Below, one piece after another: positions 1-9,215 of a stretch of 64,000 nt of DNA. Numbering within the stretch: the first letter of the stretch is position 1; every line of letters begins with the position of its first letter. A program made the position numbers and the translations under genes. The notes under the pieces are model-generated. The model saw only the letters and a program-made list of their open reading frames with translations. It was not told where the DNA came from and searched no databases. The stretch comes from Dendrophyllia cribrosa (taxonomy: Eukaryota; Cnidaria; Anthozoa; Scleractinia; Dendrophylliidae). Location: NCBI GenBank assembly GCA_024195265.1, contig JAJLRJ010000004.1:46625-110624 (forward strand), given 5' to 3'.

Positions 1-365
1 GCAATCCTTTTCCCTCATTTTTAACCCGTGAATACGCCCATGCGTAATGAACAGGTTATCGGCAACGGAGACAGATATGCAAATGAGCACTCGCTCACTC
101 GCTCACTCCTTCCATCGGCTGTATTAAAACTTAGTGACGTAATGCTTTGTTAATAATGCATTTTGTAACAAGAATAACGTGAATCCAGCGACAACAATGA
201 CTAAATTGTTGTAAACGAATATAAACAACAATAAGCTTAAAGATGCTTCGTATTTGGAGTCTTTAATGCAACGTTAAAATCGATCTAAAGGGATTTTTAA
301 ACCGAGACACGCGTTTTGATGCGTATCTACTTTGAAGTAATTAAATTTATGCTGTTCTAAGTCAG

Positions 366-442
366 TGATCACGGTGGTCGAATGGTGTAAAGCGCGGAGT
401 GATAGCCGAAAGGCTCGCGGTTCAAATCTCGCTCGTGCCGTC
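366..442 (+). other. tRNA-like sequence with pol III A and B boxes
   Basis: An A-box-like TGGTCGAATGG (375-385) is followed 33 bases later by a B-box-like GGTTCAAATCT (419-429), the spacing of a tRNA gene. The acceptor arms do not pair cleanly, so this is more likely the head of a tRNA-derived SINE than a working tRNA. A T-rich stretch follows (about 443-460) and could end pol III transcription. Confidence 0.35.
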
Positions 443-649
443 CTTTTATTTTTTCTTTCTTCTTCGGACTGAACATTATAAAAGTGATGTACTGTATTTT
501 TCTTTTTGCGTTTATCAAAACTCCTTACGTTTAATTTAAAAAAATATTGAACCGTGTCAGTGTGAAAACATAAGCTTACCGCAATATTGCGTTACGCGTT
601 AGTATTTCTTATTCACGGGTTGGCAGAAGCATTTGATTCCTTTTTATTG

Positions 650-921
650 TAGACTACGAGCAGCCTCTCTTTCCCAGTTTAGTCCATCGAGCGAGAAACG
701 AAAAAACATTAGCGAGCGGAAAATGGTCACGCGAAACTGGGGGCGAGACAGGCGCGCGGGAAAGACCGTGAACGTGCATTCGCCTGGGCTTAGTCTGTAG
801 TCTCTCTTTTCCCACGCGCCTGCCTCGCCCCAAGTTTCGCGTGACCATTATCCGCTCGCTAATGTTTTTTCGTTTCTCGCTCGACGGACTAAGCTGGAAA
901 AGAGAGACTGCTCGTAGTCTA
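650..921. mobile_element. Palindromic MITE with 9-bp TSD (Mutator-like)
   Basis: The two halves are inverted copies of each other, with ends TAGACTACGAGCAG and CTGCTCGTAGTCTA. A perfect 9-bp direct repeat, tttttattg, flanks it at 641-649 and 922-930. A 9-bp TSD is typical of Mutator-like elements. No transposase is encoded, and the open frame at 654-941 is only the palindrome read through. Confidence 0.7.
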
Positions 922-930
922 TTTTTATTG

Positions 931-1150
931 GCGTAACACAATTGTTTTCGACATCGAAATGGGGGTCATTTTGTCCCCGCTTCATGACGCACGAATTCAA
1001 ACCAGCTGAATTTCGTGCAACATGTTGCGGGGACAAAATTGTGTCCCCGCAAAAGAACTTTTTCGCAAAAACAGGGATGTCACACGATGAAAACTGTCGC
1101 TGCAACATGTCCCCGCTTCATGTCCCCGCAACATGTCCCCTAGTGTGTGG
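931..1150. repeat. Clustered TGTCCCCGC motifs
   Basis: The nonamer TGTCCCCGC or its complement GCGGGGACA recurs about seven times, including a back-to-back pair near 1025-1050 and three near-tandem copies at 1107-1140. Short open frames here read through the motif and look spurious. Function is unknown; it may be a decayed inverted-repeat element. Confidence 0.5.
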
Positions 1151-2376
1151 CGGTCTTTAAGGATATTGAGCCGAAACAAATATGGCAGAATATGACATCA
1201 ATCAATCAATCAAATTTCAAAGCATGCGTTGTTTTAAAATCGGTACTTCTGGGGTGAACATAGATTTGAGCCACACCCACGAAGAACGATTCTGGTACCT
1301 TTAAAACCGTTCAAAACTTTTATTTGTATTCCTTGCTCTATGTATGGCTAAACATTGTGAAATATACTCTGAATTTGTTTAACAACCTAAGTTGCATAAT
1401 GAGCGTTTTTTTATTCGCAAAAGCACGAAAAGTTTAATGTCGCTGTGGAAAAGGAAGACAAAAGGCTTAAAGTGCCTCTTCGACGAAAATGTTTGTATTT
1501 CTTTTCCGCTTTTTTTAACGCAAATGTATCTAATAGGTTTAGACAAATGCGAATTGCTATAAATTAGATTGATATATTCTTATACAGCCCAGAAATAGCT
1601 GGCTGAAAACCCACGAAAATCACGTAAAATCCGTGCGCCATTACTCCGTTCATAAATCCGAGCCCACGTTTTACTGGTTTGCGATCTGGTACACGTGACT
1701 TGATTTGTGACGTCAATGACTCAACGCGGTTCCCTCCGGGTCACAGACAACAAAGCCAAAAGGCACGTGTTGAGTCACTGACTTCACAAAATCTTTACGC
1801 CAACTCTATCCAACTCTCAGGGTTCGGTCCCGGTCATTTTTGAATTGAGTAATGGCGGCAAGCCGAATTCGAAATGTAAAGTTAAAATAATGGCACTTCC
1901 CGTACGAGTTTTGACTTGAAACTTCGCAAGGTAAGTAACGAGTATTTATATTTTCAAAATATGAAGAGAACAGAAAATGTATATTTCTGATCATAGTGGC
2001 ACTTTATAGTATTTTTATAACTGACATTTGTTTAGCGGAATTCAATTGAAATTTAGAGCGGTCCGGTCTGGACTAAAGAAACAAAAGCCAGCGAAGACTG
2101 GGTACTTTTTCATGTATAGGTGCATGCTAATGTTTTAATTTTCTTGAACCTCCAATTCAAAGCATATCAATATTAATTTGTGTTTCACACCTTTAAAGGA
2201 ACACTCAAGTTAGGAATAGTAATAAAAATTCTTGTTGCGTTTGGTGGTTTCCGAGCAGCGAGCTCGCCAAGCGCAAATCAGAGACTAAAGCCTAGACTGG
2301 TTCCGTAATTACCTCACGACCTGATCACAGAGAGTAAACTACGGAAAGGACTTTTACCGACCTCATACCTGTAGAA
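1151..2376. other. Intergenic, no gene seen
   Basis: No coding signal was found. A short (CAAT)n microsatellite lies at about 1196-1214. The stretch from about 1860 to 2006, ending in a tggcactttata-like sequence, faintly resembles the 3' half of the TTAA-type MITEs elsewhere in the window and may be a very old relative. Confidence 0.4.
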
Positions 2377-2808
2377 CAAATATTAAAAAAGTTTCGATCC
2401 TCTTTCAAGGACCTATAATATGGAATTCATTACCGAACGACATCAAAAATGCCCCGTCTTATAGTATATTCAAGCGTATGATCAAACCATTTTTAAGGGT
2501 CAGACAGAATGCAACCTAAATACCTTAACACCTTACATCTATATTTTCCCCTAAACACACTTGTATACTTAAATAAAAGACTTTTTTCTTTATTTCTTAA
2601 AATGCCGCCTAGTATTTAAATTGCCCGTGGGGGGAAATCTCTATTCCTCATAAGCTCGGCTTCTCGGAGATTTCCCCGCCACAGTCACTCCTCCCAAGTT
2701 ATGTATAAATTTTAAATTTAATATTAATTAACCTATTTATTATCGTTTTTATTCTGCTTGTAATTCATTGTGTGTGGCAAAAAAAAATAAAATAAAAAAA
2801 AGTAAAAG
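2377..2808 (+). mobile_element. CR1/L2-like LINE, 3' end fragment
   Basis: One frame from about 2377 to 2518 reads as the C-terminus of a non-LTR reverse transcriptase, with the recognisable motif FQGPIIWNSLPNDIK, and ends in TAA. The following 3' region holds a GGGGAAATCTC / GAGATTTCCCC stem near 2630-2690 and ends in an A-rich tail at about 2780-2815. The element is 5'-truncated, as is usual for LINE insertions. Confidence 0.65.
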
Positions 2809-2815
2809 GACTTAT

Positions 2816-3404
2816 CATCTAGTTCAGTCCTATCTAGATTTTGGTGTTCCACAAGGTAGACTGCTTGGCCCCTTATTGTGCGTACTGTATATAAATGATC
2901 TACCGCAGTGCCTAAGAAAATCCCAAATAGCCATGTAAGCCGATGATATTGTAATCTATTTCTATGGGGCTGACTTTAATTAAATCAGGAGGACTGTACA
3001 AGAAGATTTGAAAAGAGTAGAAAAATGGATGCAAAGTAGTAGGATGGTGCTAAACCAAAGTAAGACAAAAGAGATGCTTTTCGGGACAAAACATAATCTG
3101 GCACATGCCTCAGTCTCTATGATCCAGATACAAGAAAAAACTATTGAGAGGTTACAAAGTTCAGTTATTTGGGAGTTATGTTAGACGAACAACGAAAATG
3201 GAACGAACACATTGACATTGTATGTGCGAAAGTAAGCAAACGTTTTGGTTTGCTCTAAGGCATTCGATCCTGCCTTACACTTAAGGCGTCAAAATGCGTA
3301 TATAACTGTCTGATACAACCTATTTTTAGTTACTGATACCGCATGGGGAGAGCTCTTTGTCGGCTGTAGCAAAAATCTACAGTGCTTACAAACCGGGCAG
3401 CTTC
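2816..3404 (+). pseudogene. LINE reverse transcriptase, 5' part (split by BEL)
   Basis: Broken frames read as a non-LTR reverse transcriptase. A fingers/palm segment contains FGVPQG and GPLLCVLYINDLP, and an ADD catalytic motif follows near 2940, then thumb-like sequence. Internal stops (for example near 2937 and 3180) and frameshifts show decay. The frame breaks at the BEL insertion, where gcttc (3400-3404) is one TSD copy, and continues at 37813. This is the oldest visible layer of the nested stack. Confidence 0.7.
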
Positions 3405-3481
3405 TGTTGTGAATTGATTTTATATGCATGATTTCATAAACCCTAACCCTAACCCTATATGCACGTGCGCGTGGGCATGTG
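3405..3481 (+). repeat. BEL/Pao 5' LTR, first part
   Basis: It starts TGTTGTGAATTG and matches the 3' LTR at 37668 up to catgtg (3476-3481), where ME1 is inserted. At 3438-3456 it carries three telomere-type CCCTAA units in place of an 11-bp stretch in the 3' LTR. The LTR resumes at 32038. Confidence 0.85.
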
Positions 3482-4168
3482 AGTAGTAGTCTAGGGTCAG
3501 ATTTAAGCCCGGCTACTGGATTCCCCTCATTAGCTATGCTTAGTCATGACGTCACAATATGCCTTCCCGCATACTAATTTGGATTTCCGGCATACTAATA
3601 AACGGAATCCCCTTTCATGACGTCAACTACCTATTCCTTTTGTTATTCTGAAACAATAGGTCTGTCTGAACTTGCCCAAACGTGCCCGCTCTATTCCAAT
3701 TCACTTCAAAACAAAACACAACTAACACAGATATACTTTACAGACATAAAGCAAAACAACATGCTTTGACCAGGACTCGAACCTGGGTTACTGCGGCCAC
3801 AACGCAGTGTCTTAACCACTAGACCATCAAAGCTGTGGATATTATAACCGAATAAAACTAATTAAAGGGTTCCGAAACATTCAAGTTTAGGAGCAATAAA
3901 ATTGCGCAGTATAAAAACCACTTCTTATTCGTATTTACCGCAACGTTCTTATAACCGCTTCATCGCTAGTCTCTATATTGATTTTCAGTTTGCCAGCCAT
4001 TTCCAACTTTAAGTTTTAATTTCTTTAACCGTAGCTTCAAAGTTCAAACTTTTAATTATGCGAACTTACACTGAACCAAATTTGCATGAAAAATTAGCAC
4101 CTCGGAAAAATTAACAAAGCAATCAATAACATGGGCGTGCTAAAACAATAAACCCACACTTTGTTTAA
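3482..4168 (+). repeat. ME1 left terminal inverted repeat
   Basis: This stretch is the inverted counterpart of about 31,335-32,031. It contains two TGACGTCA sites, a tRNA-His gene on the minus strand, and an inner segment from about 3869 homologous to the inner terminal repeat of ME2. After the MITE at 4169-4673 the repeat continues from 4678 into the last codons of the zinc-ribbon gene. Confidence 0.85.
3762..3833 (-). tRNA. tRNA-His (GTG), left TIR copy
   Basis: The 72-nt sequence is identical to the copy at 31661-31732. On the minus strand it folds into a full cloverleaf. The 7-bp acceptor stem GCTTTGA/TCAAAGC has discriminator A. The D arm is GTC...GAC. The anticodon stem CTGCG/CGCAG has loop TTGTGGC, giving anticodon GTG. 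The T arm is CCAGG/CCTGG with TTCGAGT loop. No encoded CCA and no intron are present, as expected for a eukaryotic gene. It lies inside a transposon terminal repeat. Confidence 0.88.
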
Positions 4169-4673
4169 AGTGCCCCTGTGATCAAATTTTTGATTTTCAT
4201 TTTTTTACATTTTCGTGTACAATTAGACTTTCTTACTCATCTTGCCAAATTCAATTCATTACGAACATCAGAAGTCGTTTTATTTTAACATTTATTTCCG
4301 AGAATTTACAGCCGCCATTACTCTACCTTGTTCCAAGGCTTGGTTGCGAATGGGAGAAAGTGACGTCAAAGGCTCAAACATACCTCACGGGTTGAAATTA
4401 TAATAACAATAAGTATTGAAAATCACGCGAAAAGCAACAAAAACTTTGGACCGTGAGGTATGTTTGAGTCTTTGACGTCACTTTCTCCCATTCGCAACCA
4501 AGCCTTGGAACAAGGTTGATTAATGGCGGCCGTAAATTCTCGGAAATAAATGTTAAAATAAAATGACTTCTGATGTTCGTCATGGATTGAAATTTGGCAA
4601 GATAAGTAAGAAAGTCTAATTGTACACGAAAATGTAAAAAAATGAAAATCAAAAATTTGATCACAGGGGCACT
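4169..4673. mobile_element. TTAA-type palindromic MITE (copy 1)
   Basis: Inverted ends AGTGCCCCTGTGATC and GATCACAGGGGCACT extend into arms of more than 200 bp. TTAA flanks the element at 4165-4168 and 4674-4677. The opposite ME1 TIR at about 31,325 has the empty site with a single TTAA, which proves insertion. TTAA target choice is typical of piggyBac-type transposases. Open frames in it (about 4398-4713) are palindrome artefacts. Relatives lie at 58404 and 60731. Confidence 0.85.
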
Positions 4674-4765
4674 TTAAGGTCAAACTATATTTATTGATAA
4701 CAAACAATTTCATAATTATACAGACAATTTAAAAGCTTAGATGGAAAGGAACAGACAGAGTTGAT

Positions 4766-5222
4766 TTATTCTTTTTCATCGGGTTTATACAAAGTACTCT
4801 TTGATTCCCTTGGTTTTCTGTGTCTCACCGCACTGCAATCATCGCAACGAGCAAGGGTCTCTTTCACGTGTTTAGTTTTGTCCAAAGGAATCTTGTGCTC
4901 GCATATGGGGCAAATCTTTTTATTATCATGCCAAAAGCATTTGGGACATTTCATGACTCCGGTTTCACGCATATTTGAACTCTCGCAATGATGACATGGA
5001 ATTTGACTTTTTGTCTGAATTATTTTCATGCTTTCAGAAGCGCCTTCCTCCCCTTCGTTGTCGGTTGAATTTCCTTCATCCTCTTCATCACTTTTAATTT
5101 CTTGGTCGCTCTCTTCAGACTCATCGGTCGGACTGTTCTCAGAAGCGCTTTCCTCCCCTTCGTTGTCGGTTGAATCTCCTTCATAAGTCTCGTTGTCGGA
5201 TTCTTTTTGTTCTTGATAGATC
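4766..5222 (-). pseudogene. ME1 acidic zinc-ribbon gene, C-terminal part
   Basis: This is the downstream half of the gene that starts at 10502; ME2 is inserted between the halves (TSD tagatc at 5217-5222 and 10081-10086). It encodes an acidic, Ser/Glu-rich linker and then two zinc ribbons with the pairs CHHC, CPKC, CPIC and CDDC, ending in a basic tail with stop at 4766. The ME2 paralogue has lost the final CDDC pair through a deletion, so this copy shows the ancestral C-terminus. The last codons overlap the terminal inverted repeat. Confidence 0.7.
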
Positions 5223-6162
5223 AGTAGATATAAGTTGTATGTTGACCAACGGGAGGATGGGAGTAGCTGACGTCATGATCCCTAGAGGTGATGTCATGGG
5301 TTAAAAATAGGTAGAGATGACATCATAATCTATTTTAGGTCAATGGGGAGTGATGACATCATAATTTATTTTAAGTGAATGGGGAGGCCGGGAGGAGGGG
5401 GATTAGCTGACGTCATGATCCCTAGGCGCCACGGGGTTGGGGATTAGCTGACGTCATGATCCCTAGAGATGAGGTCATGGGTTAGAAATAGGTAGAGATG
5501 ACATCATAATCTATTTTGGGTCAATGAGGAGTGATGACATCATAATCTATTTCAAGTCAATGGGAAGTCGGAAATGAATGACATCATTATCTATTTTAAG
5601 TCAATGGGGAGTCGGAAATGAATGACATCAATCTATTTTTAACTCGAGAGCCACACTGGGTAGAATGACATAATGTGATTATTTTATTACAATTTCATAC
5701 AATTTTAATGCTTATAAATTCCAAGGGGATGTTAAATGAAAAGTTAAAATAGTGTGAACTATAGCGTTATTGAAGGTAAAATTATGCGATCTACCGGGTT
5801 CGAAACTGTTCCGAAACATTCAAGTTTAGAAGCAATAAAATTGCACAGTATTAAAAATCGCTTCTTATTCGTATTTACCGCCGTTTTAGCCGCTTCATCG
5901 CTAGACTCTATATCGATTTTCAGTTTGCAAGCCATCACTCACTTTAAGTTTTATAACATGACTTTACCGGTAGCTTCAAAGTTAAAACTTTTAATTATGC
6001 GAACTAACACTGAACCAAACTTGCATGAAAAATTAATTAGCACCTCGGAAAAATTAACAAAGCAACAAATTACATGCGCGCGCTAAAACAATAAACCCAC
6101 ACTTTGTTTAAGTTCAAACTATATTTATTGATAACAAACAATTTCATAATTATACAGACAAT
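5223..6162 (+). repeat. ME2 left terminal inverted repeat
   Basis: It is inverted relative to about 9216-10080 but longer, because a block with the motif GCTGACGTCATGATCCC and degenerate GATGACATCATAATCTATTTT units is amplified here. Three GCTGACGTCATGATCCC copies start near 5268, 5408 and 5447. From about 5808 inward it is homologous to the ME1 TIR; outward of that it is unrelated. An open frame at about 5784-6086 with a hydrophobic stretch is mirrored at 9449-9700, with no support as a gene. Confidence 0.8.
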
Positions 6163-7050
6163 TTAAAAGCTTAGTTGGAAAGGAACAGACAGAGTTGATT
6201 TATTCTTTTTCATCGGGTTTATACAAAGTACTGTTTGATTCCCTTGGTTTTCATCGCAACGAGCAAGGGTCTCTTTTACGTGTTTAGTTTTGTCCAAAGG
6301 AATCTTGTGTTCGCATATGGGGCAAATCTTTTTATTATCATACCAAAAGCATTTGGGACATTTCACGACTCCGGTTACATGCACATTTGAACTCTCGCAA
6401 TGATGACATGGAATTTGACTTTTTGTCTGAATTATTTTCATGATTTCAGAAGCGCTTTCCTCCTCTTCGTTGTCGGTTGAATTTCCTTCATCCTCTTTAT
6501 CACTTCTAATTTCTTGGTCGCTCTCTTCAGACTCATCGGCCGGACTGTTCTCAGAAGCGCTTTCCTCCCCTTCGCTGTCGGTTGAATCTCCTTCATAAGT
6601 CTCGTTGTTGGATTCTTTTTGTTCTTGATAGATCTTTTCTTTCTCTAAAAGATCGCTCAACAGTTTTTTATTCTTGATTAAACGCTTATCAATTCCCAAC
6701 TCTGCGAGTCCATCTAAAAAGGTATTAAGCGCACGGTGTCGGGCTACATCATCGTTATGGGGAAGTAGCACATACTCAACCAGCTCTGCGATGTTTGTCA
6801 CGGGTATTATGCGTTGATTTCGGAGTAATTGGCCTCTAGGTGCCCAAAACAGGATATCTTTGGAAGCGGCCATGCTATGCAACAAATCAGAAGCACGTTC
6901 TTTTGACACCGCTTTGGAAAAATTGCTTAAAACATCTTTAATTCTTGGCTCCTCGTTGTCTTCCTCGTCATCGTTGTCCTCATCGGAGGTTATAGTGTCT
7001 TCCATTCTGCTCTCCATTTCTTCTTCATCCCAGTCTACTTTTCTTTTCAT
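6163..7050 (-). CDS. ME2 acidic zinc-ribbon protein
   Basis: The 295-aa protein begins MKRKVDWDEEE. It has a very acidic N-terminus (about residues 7-35), a helical conserved core (about 45-140, around FWAPRGQLLRNQRIIP), an acidic Ser/Glu repeat region (about 145-205) and zinc ribbons with CHHC, CPKC and CPIC pairs (about 215-260). I do not recognise the core family. Compared with ME1, about 22 bp are missing just after the final Cys. This shifts the frame, replaces the last CDDC pair and changes the C-terminus, so the second ribbon is probably broken. The acidic and zinc modules would suit a nucleic-acid-associated or regulatory role, which is inference. Confidence 0.65.
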   Translation of the reverse strand: MKRKVDWDEEEMESRMEDTITSDEDNDDEEDNEEPRIKDVLSNFSKAVSKERASDLLHSMAASKDILFWAPRGQLLRNQRIIPVTNIAELVEYVLLPHNDDVARHRALNTFLDGLAELGIDKRLIKNKKLLSDLLEKEKIYQEQKESNNETYEGDSTDSEGEESASENSPADESEESDQEIRSDKEDEGNSTDNEEEESASEIMKIIQTKSQIPCHHCESSNVHVTGVVKCPKCFWYDNKKICPICEHKIPLDKTKHVKETLARCDENQGNQTVLCINPMKKNKSTLSVPFQLSF

Positions 7051-7111
7051 ATCGATCCGTACTCGTTAAAGAAAAGCTTCAAATAATCAGTGCAACAATG
7101 CATAGTTTCTT

Positions 7112-7438
7112 TTATAGCATCAAAACGCCCAAGCTTGTAACAACGGGGGCCAATAAGTCTTGTATAAAGCCACCACCCTCTTGTACAAGTATTTGTTTCT
7201 TTGTCTTGTAGGGAACGTTTTGATTGGCCAGATTAATAAGAGCATCCTTATGTCGAAGCAAAACACGCTTATTTGTTTCAGGACAGGGAATGTTTTCCGT
7301 AAGAATGTTATAAAGAATATGTAACAAGGCGTGAACCTGTTGTGGAGAAGCTGTCTTTAAGAGAAATTGGCGCTGATGATCGGGACCATTAGCTAAGAGT
7401 TGTAGAAAACCCCGGTTGTTCTTTACTACTTGAGACAT
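7112..7438 (-). CDS. ME2 small conserved protein (108 aa)
   Basis: The start at 7438 (MSQVVKNNRGF) is chosen because the ME1 copy is conserved from the same Met. Open frame upstream is only the GGT repeat read as His and Pro runs. The protein is helical and basic in the middle, with RHKDALINLANQ and YKTKKQILVQ, and ends in a glycine-hydrophobic segment, GGGFIQDLLAPVVTSLG. That tail could insert in a membrane or bind a partner. Small proteins with this layout occur beside virus-like genes in invertebrate genomes as I recall, but I can assign no function. It lies 61 bp upstream of the zinc-ribbon gene, possibly co-transcribed. Confidence 0.6.
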   Translation of the reverse strand: MSQVVKNNRGFLQLLANGPDHQRQFLLKTASPQQVHALLHILYNILTENIPCPETNKRVLLRHKDALINLANQNVPYKTKKQILVQEGGGFIQDLLAPVVTSLGVLML

Positions 7439-7507
7439 AACTGTAGAATGAGCTAAGAATAGTGAGTTGTTGTCTTTTATCGTGGAATAGAAGGAAAAAA
7501 CAATAGG

Positions 7508-7800
7508 ATAGTGGTGGTGGTGGTGGTGAAAACAATAGAATTGTGGTGGTGGTGGTGGTGGTGGTGGTGAAAACAATAGAATTGTGGCGGTGGTGGTGGT
7601 GAAAACAATAGAGTTGTGGTGGTGGTGGTGGTGGTGGTGGTGGTGGTGGTGGTGGTGAAAACAGTAGAATTGTGGTGGTGGTGGTGGTGGCGGTGGTGGT
7701 GGTGGTGGCGGTGGTGGTGAAATCAATAGAATTGTGGTGGTGGTGGTGGTGAAAACAATAGTATTGTGGTGGTGGTGGTAAAAACAATAGAATTGAGGAG
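7508..7800. repeat. ME2 (GGT)n minisatellite in divergent promoter
   Basis: About nine blocks of 4-12 GGT triplets are separated by a conserved spacer, GAAAACAATAGAATTGT. The array fills the gap between the divergent 108-aa gene and ATPase gene. An independently sized array occupies the same place in ME1. The His/Pro-rich open frames here are repeat artefacts. Confidence 0.8.
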
Positions 7801-7868
7801 GAATTAGCCTAAAAAATGAGCAACATTCGCCTCTTTCTTAGTTCACATTGAGCTTTCATTGAGTTGAC

Positions 7869-9215
7869 ATGAATTTGTCCTGTCCCATTTGTGAGAAGAC
7901 ATTTAGCAGGAAAGATAGTATGCAAAGACATATGATCAACAAACACGCCAGTCCTACTTTCACTCCATTTAAAGCAATGCCGATTTCTACACAAAAGTGT
8001 CAGCGGCTTCACTTCGAACACCCTTTTACTTGTATGGTTGCAGGGATGACCGGTTCGGGGAAAACGTTTTGGGTTCAATCACTGTTACAACAGGCCTCAG
8101 ACGTGATAAACCCACCACCCGAGAGGATTGTCTGGTGTTATTCCCAATGGCAGCCCGCGTACATACAGATGCTAGTCACAATACCACAAATTGAATTTGT
8201 CAAGGGTATTCCTCCTGCGTTGGAACACGATTCCTATTTCGATGTCAACAAACGGAACTTAATCGTCTTTGACGATCAAATGATTGACGCCGGCAAAGAC
8301 AAGCGAATAGTAAACCTTTTTACACGAGGTTCTCATCACCGCAACCTAAGTGTCATTTATATCGTACAGAATCTATTTCATCAGGGCAAGGAAAGCCGAA
8401 GTATCAGTTTAAACAGTCATTACTTGGTCCTTTTCAAGAATCCCAGAGACAAACTACAAATTTTGACTCTAGCAAAGCAAATGTATCCTGGGCAAACGGC
8501 TTTCTTTATAAACCAGTACGAAGAGGCTGTACGAAGACCCTTTGGGTATCTCCTGGTGGATTTAAAAACAACCACACAAGATAATTGTAGACTGCGAACG
8601 AATGTACTACCCGGTGAAGAACAATTTAATCAAACAGGGGTACAAGACAATATTTCTCAGGAGCTACTAAAGTATCTCAGACAACAGAACCTTTCGACAG
8701 CTCCAGTTCTCTTAGCCATGCAGGGACTACAGGACAGAATGGGCAGCCTTCTCTCCCGTACAGACCTTGGGGAAAATGACAAAGTCAAACAGTACCTTGA
8801 GCTGCAAAACAGATATCTGACGTTTAAACATCAATTGAATGGAAGACCTCAACAGTCTGATGAAATGAAAAGAAGTTTTGCAAGTCATCCGGAAGATAAT
8901 TTACCCACCATTATACAAGAACCCACAGCATTAACAGCGACGACAACCTCTACACCCTTAAATCCATTTATCGCGACACCCTCTCCAGCACCCACCATAC
9001 AAAAAACTACCGCAGCAACGCCACTACCTTTAAATCCAGTCGTCTTGACCCCTCCCCCTACAGTACAAACACCCTCGCCAGCACCGAAGCGCAAACGACC
9101 TAGAATCCAGTTAGTAAATTACTTAGATGTTGGTGATGATAAACCTAAAAGACAATCGCGGCGTTACAGATATAGAGCTGCACCTAACAAGCATTCTAAG
9201 AATCAAGAGGATTAA
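7869..9215 (+). CDS. ME2 zinc-finger packaging ATPase (A32/FtsK-like)
   Basis: The 448-aa protein starts with one C2H2 finger (residues about 5-26, CPICEKTF then HMINKH). A P-loop ATPase follows: Walker A GMTGSGKT at 59-66, Walker B LIVFDD at about 132-137, and a Gln sensor in IYIVQN near 164. This is the layout of the A32-like DNA-packaging ATPases of Polintons and nucleocytoplasmic viruses, and fusion to a zinc finger is unusual. The tail (about 340-448) is Pro/Thr-rich with basic clusters such as KRKRPR that may be nuclear localisation or DNA-binding signals. The likely role is loading genomes into capsids. AATAAA signals follow at about 9302 and 9379. Confidence 0.8.
   Translation: MNLSCPICEKTFSRKDSMQRHMINKHASPTFTPFKAMPISTQKCQRLHFEHPFTCMVAGMTGSGKTFWVQSLLQQASDVINPPPERIVWCYSQWQPAYIQMLVTIPQIEFVKGIPPALEHDSYFDVNKRNLIVFDDQMIDAGKDKRIVNLFTRGSHHRNLSVIYIVQNLFHQGKESRSISLNSHYLVLFKNPRDKLQILTLAKQMYPGQTAFFINQYEEAVRRPFGYLLVDLKTTTQDNCRLRTNVLPGEEQFNQTGVQDNISQELLKYLRQQNLSTAPVLLAMQGLQDRMGSLLSRTDLGENDKVKQYLELQNRYLTFKHQLNGRPQQSDEMKRSFASHPEDNLPTIIQEPTALTATTTSTPLNPFIATPSPAPTIQKTTAATPLPLNPVVLTPPPTVQTPSPAPKRKRPRIQLVNYLDVGDDKPKRQSRRYRYRAAPNKHSKNQED

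Noticed and set aside
5754..6086. 110-codon frame with a hydrophobic segment in the ME2 TIR, mirrored at 9449-9730
   Set aside because: It starts at GTG, lies wholly in the terminal repeat, differs in length between the two copies, and has no counterpart of similar length in the ME1 TIR.
7389..7787. His/Pro/Thr homopolymer frames (also 28729-29307)
   Set aside because: They are (GGT)n repeats read on the minus strand. The true small protein starts at 7438 (ME2) and 28714 (ME1).
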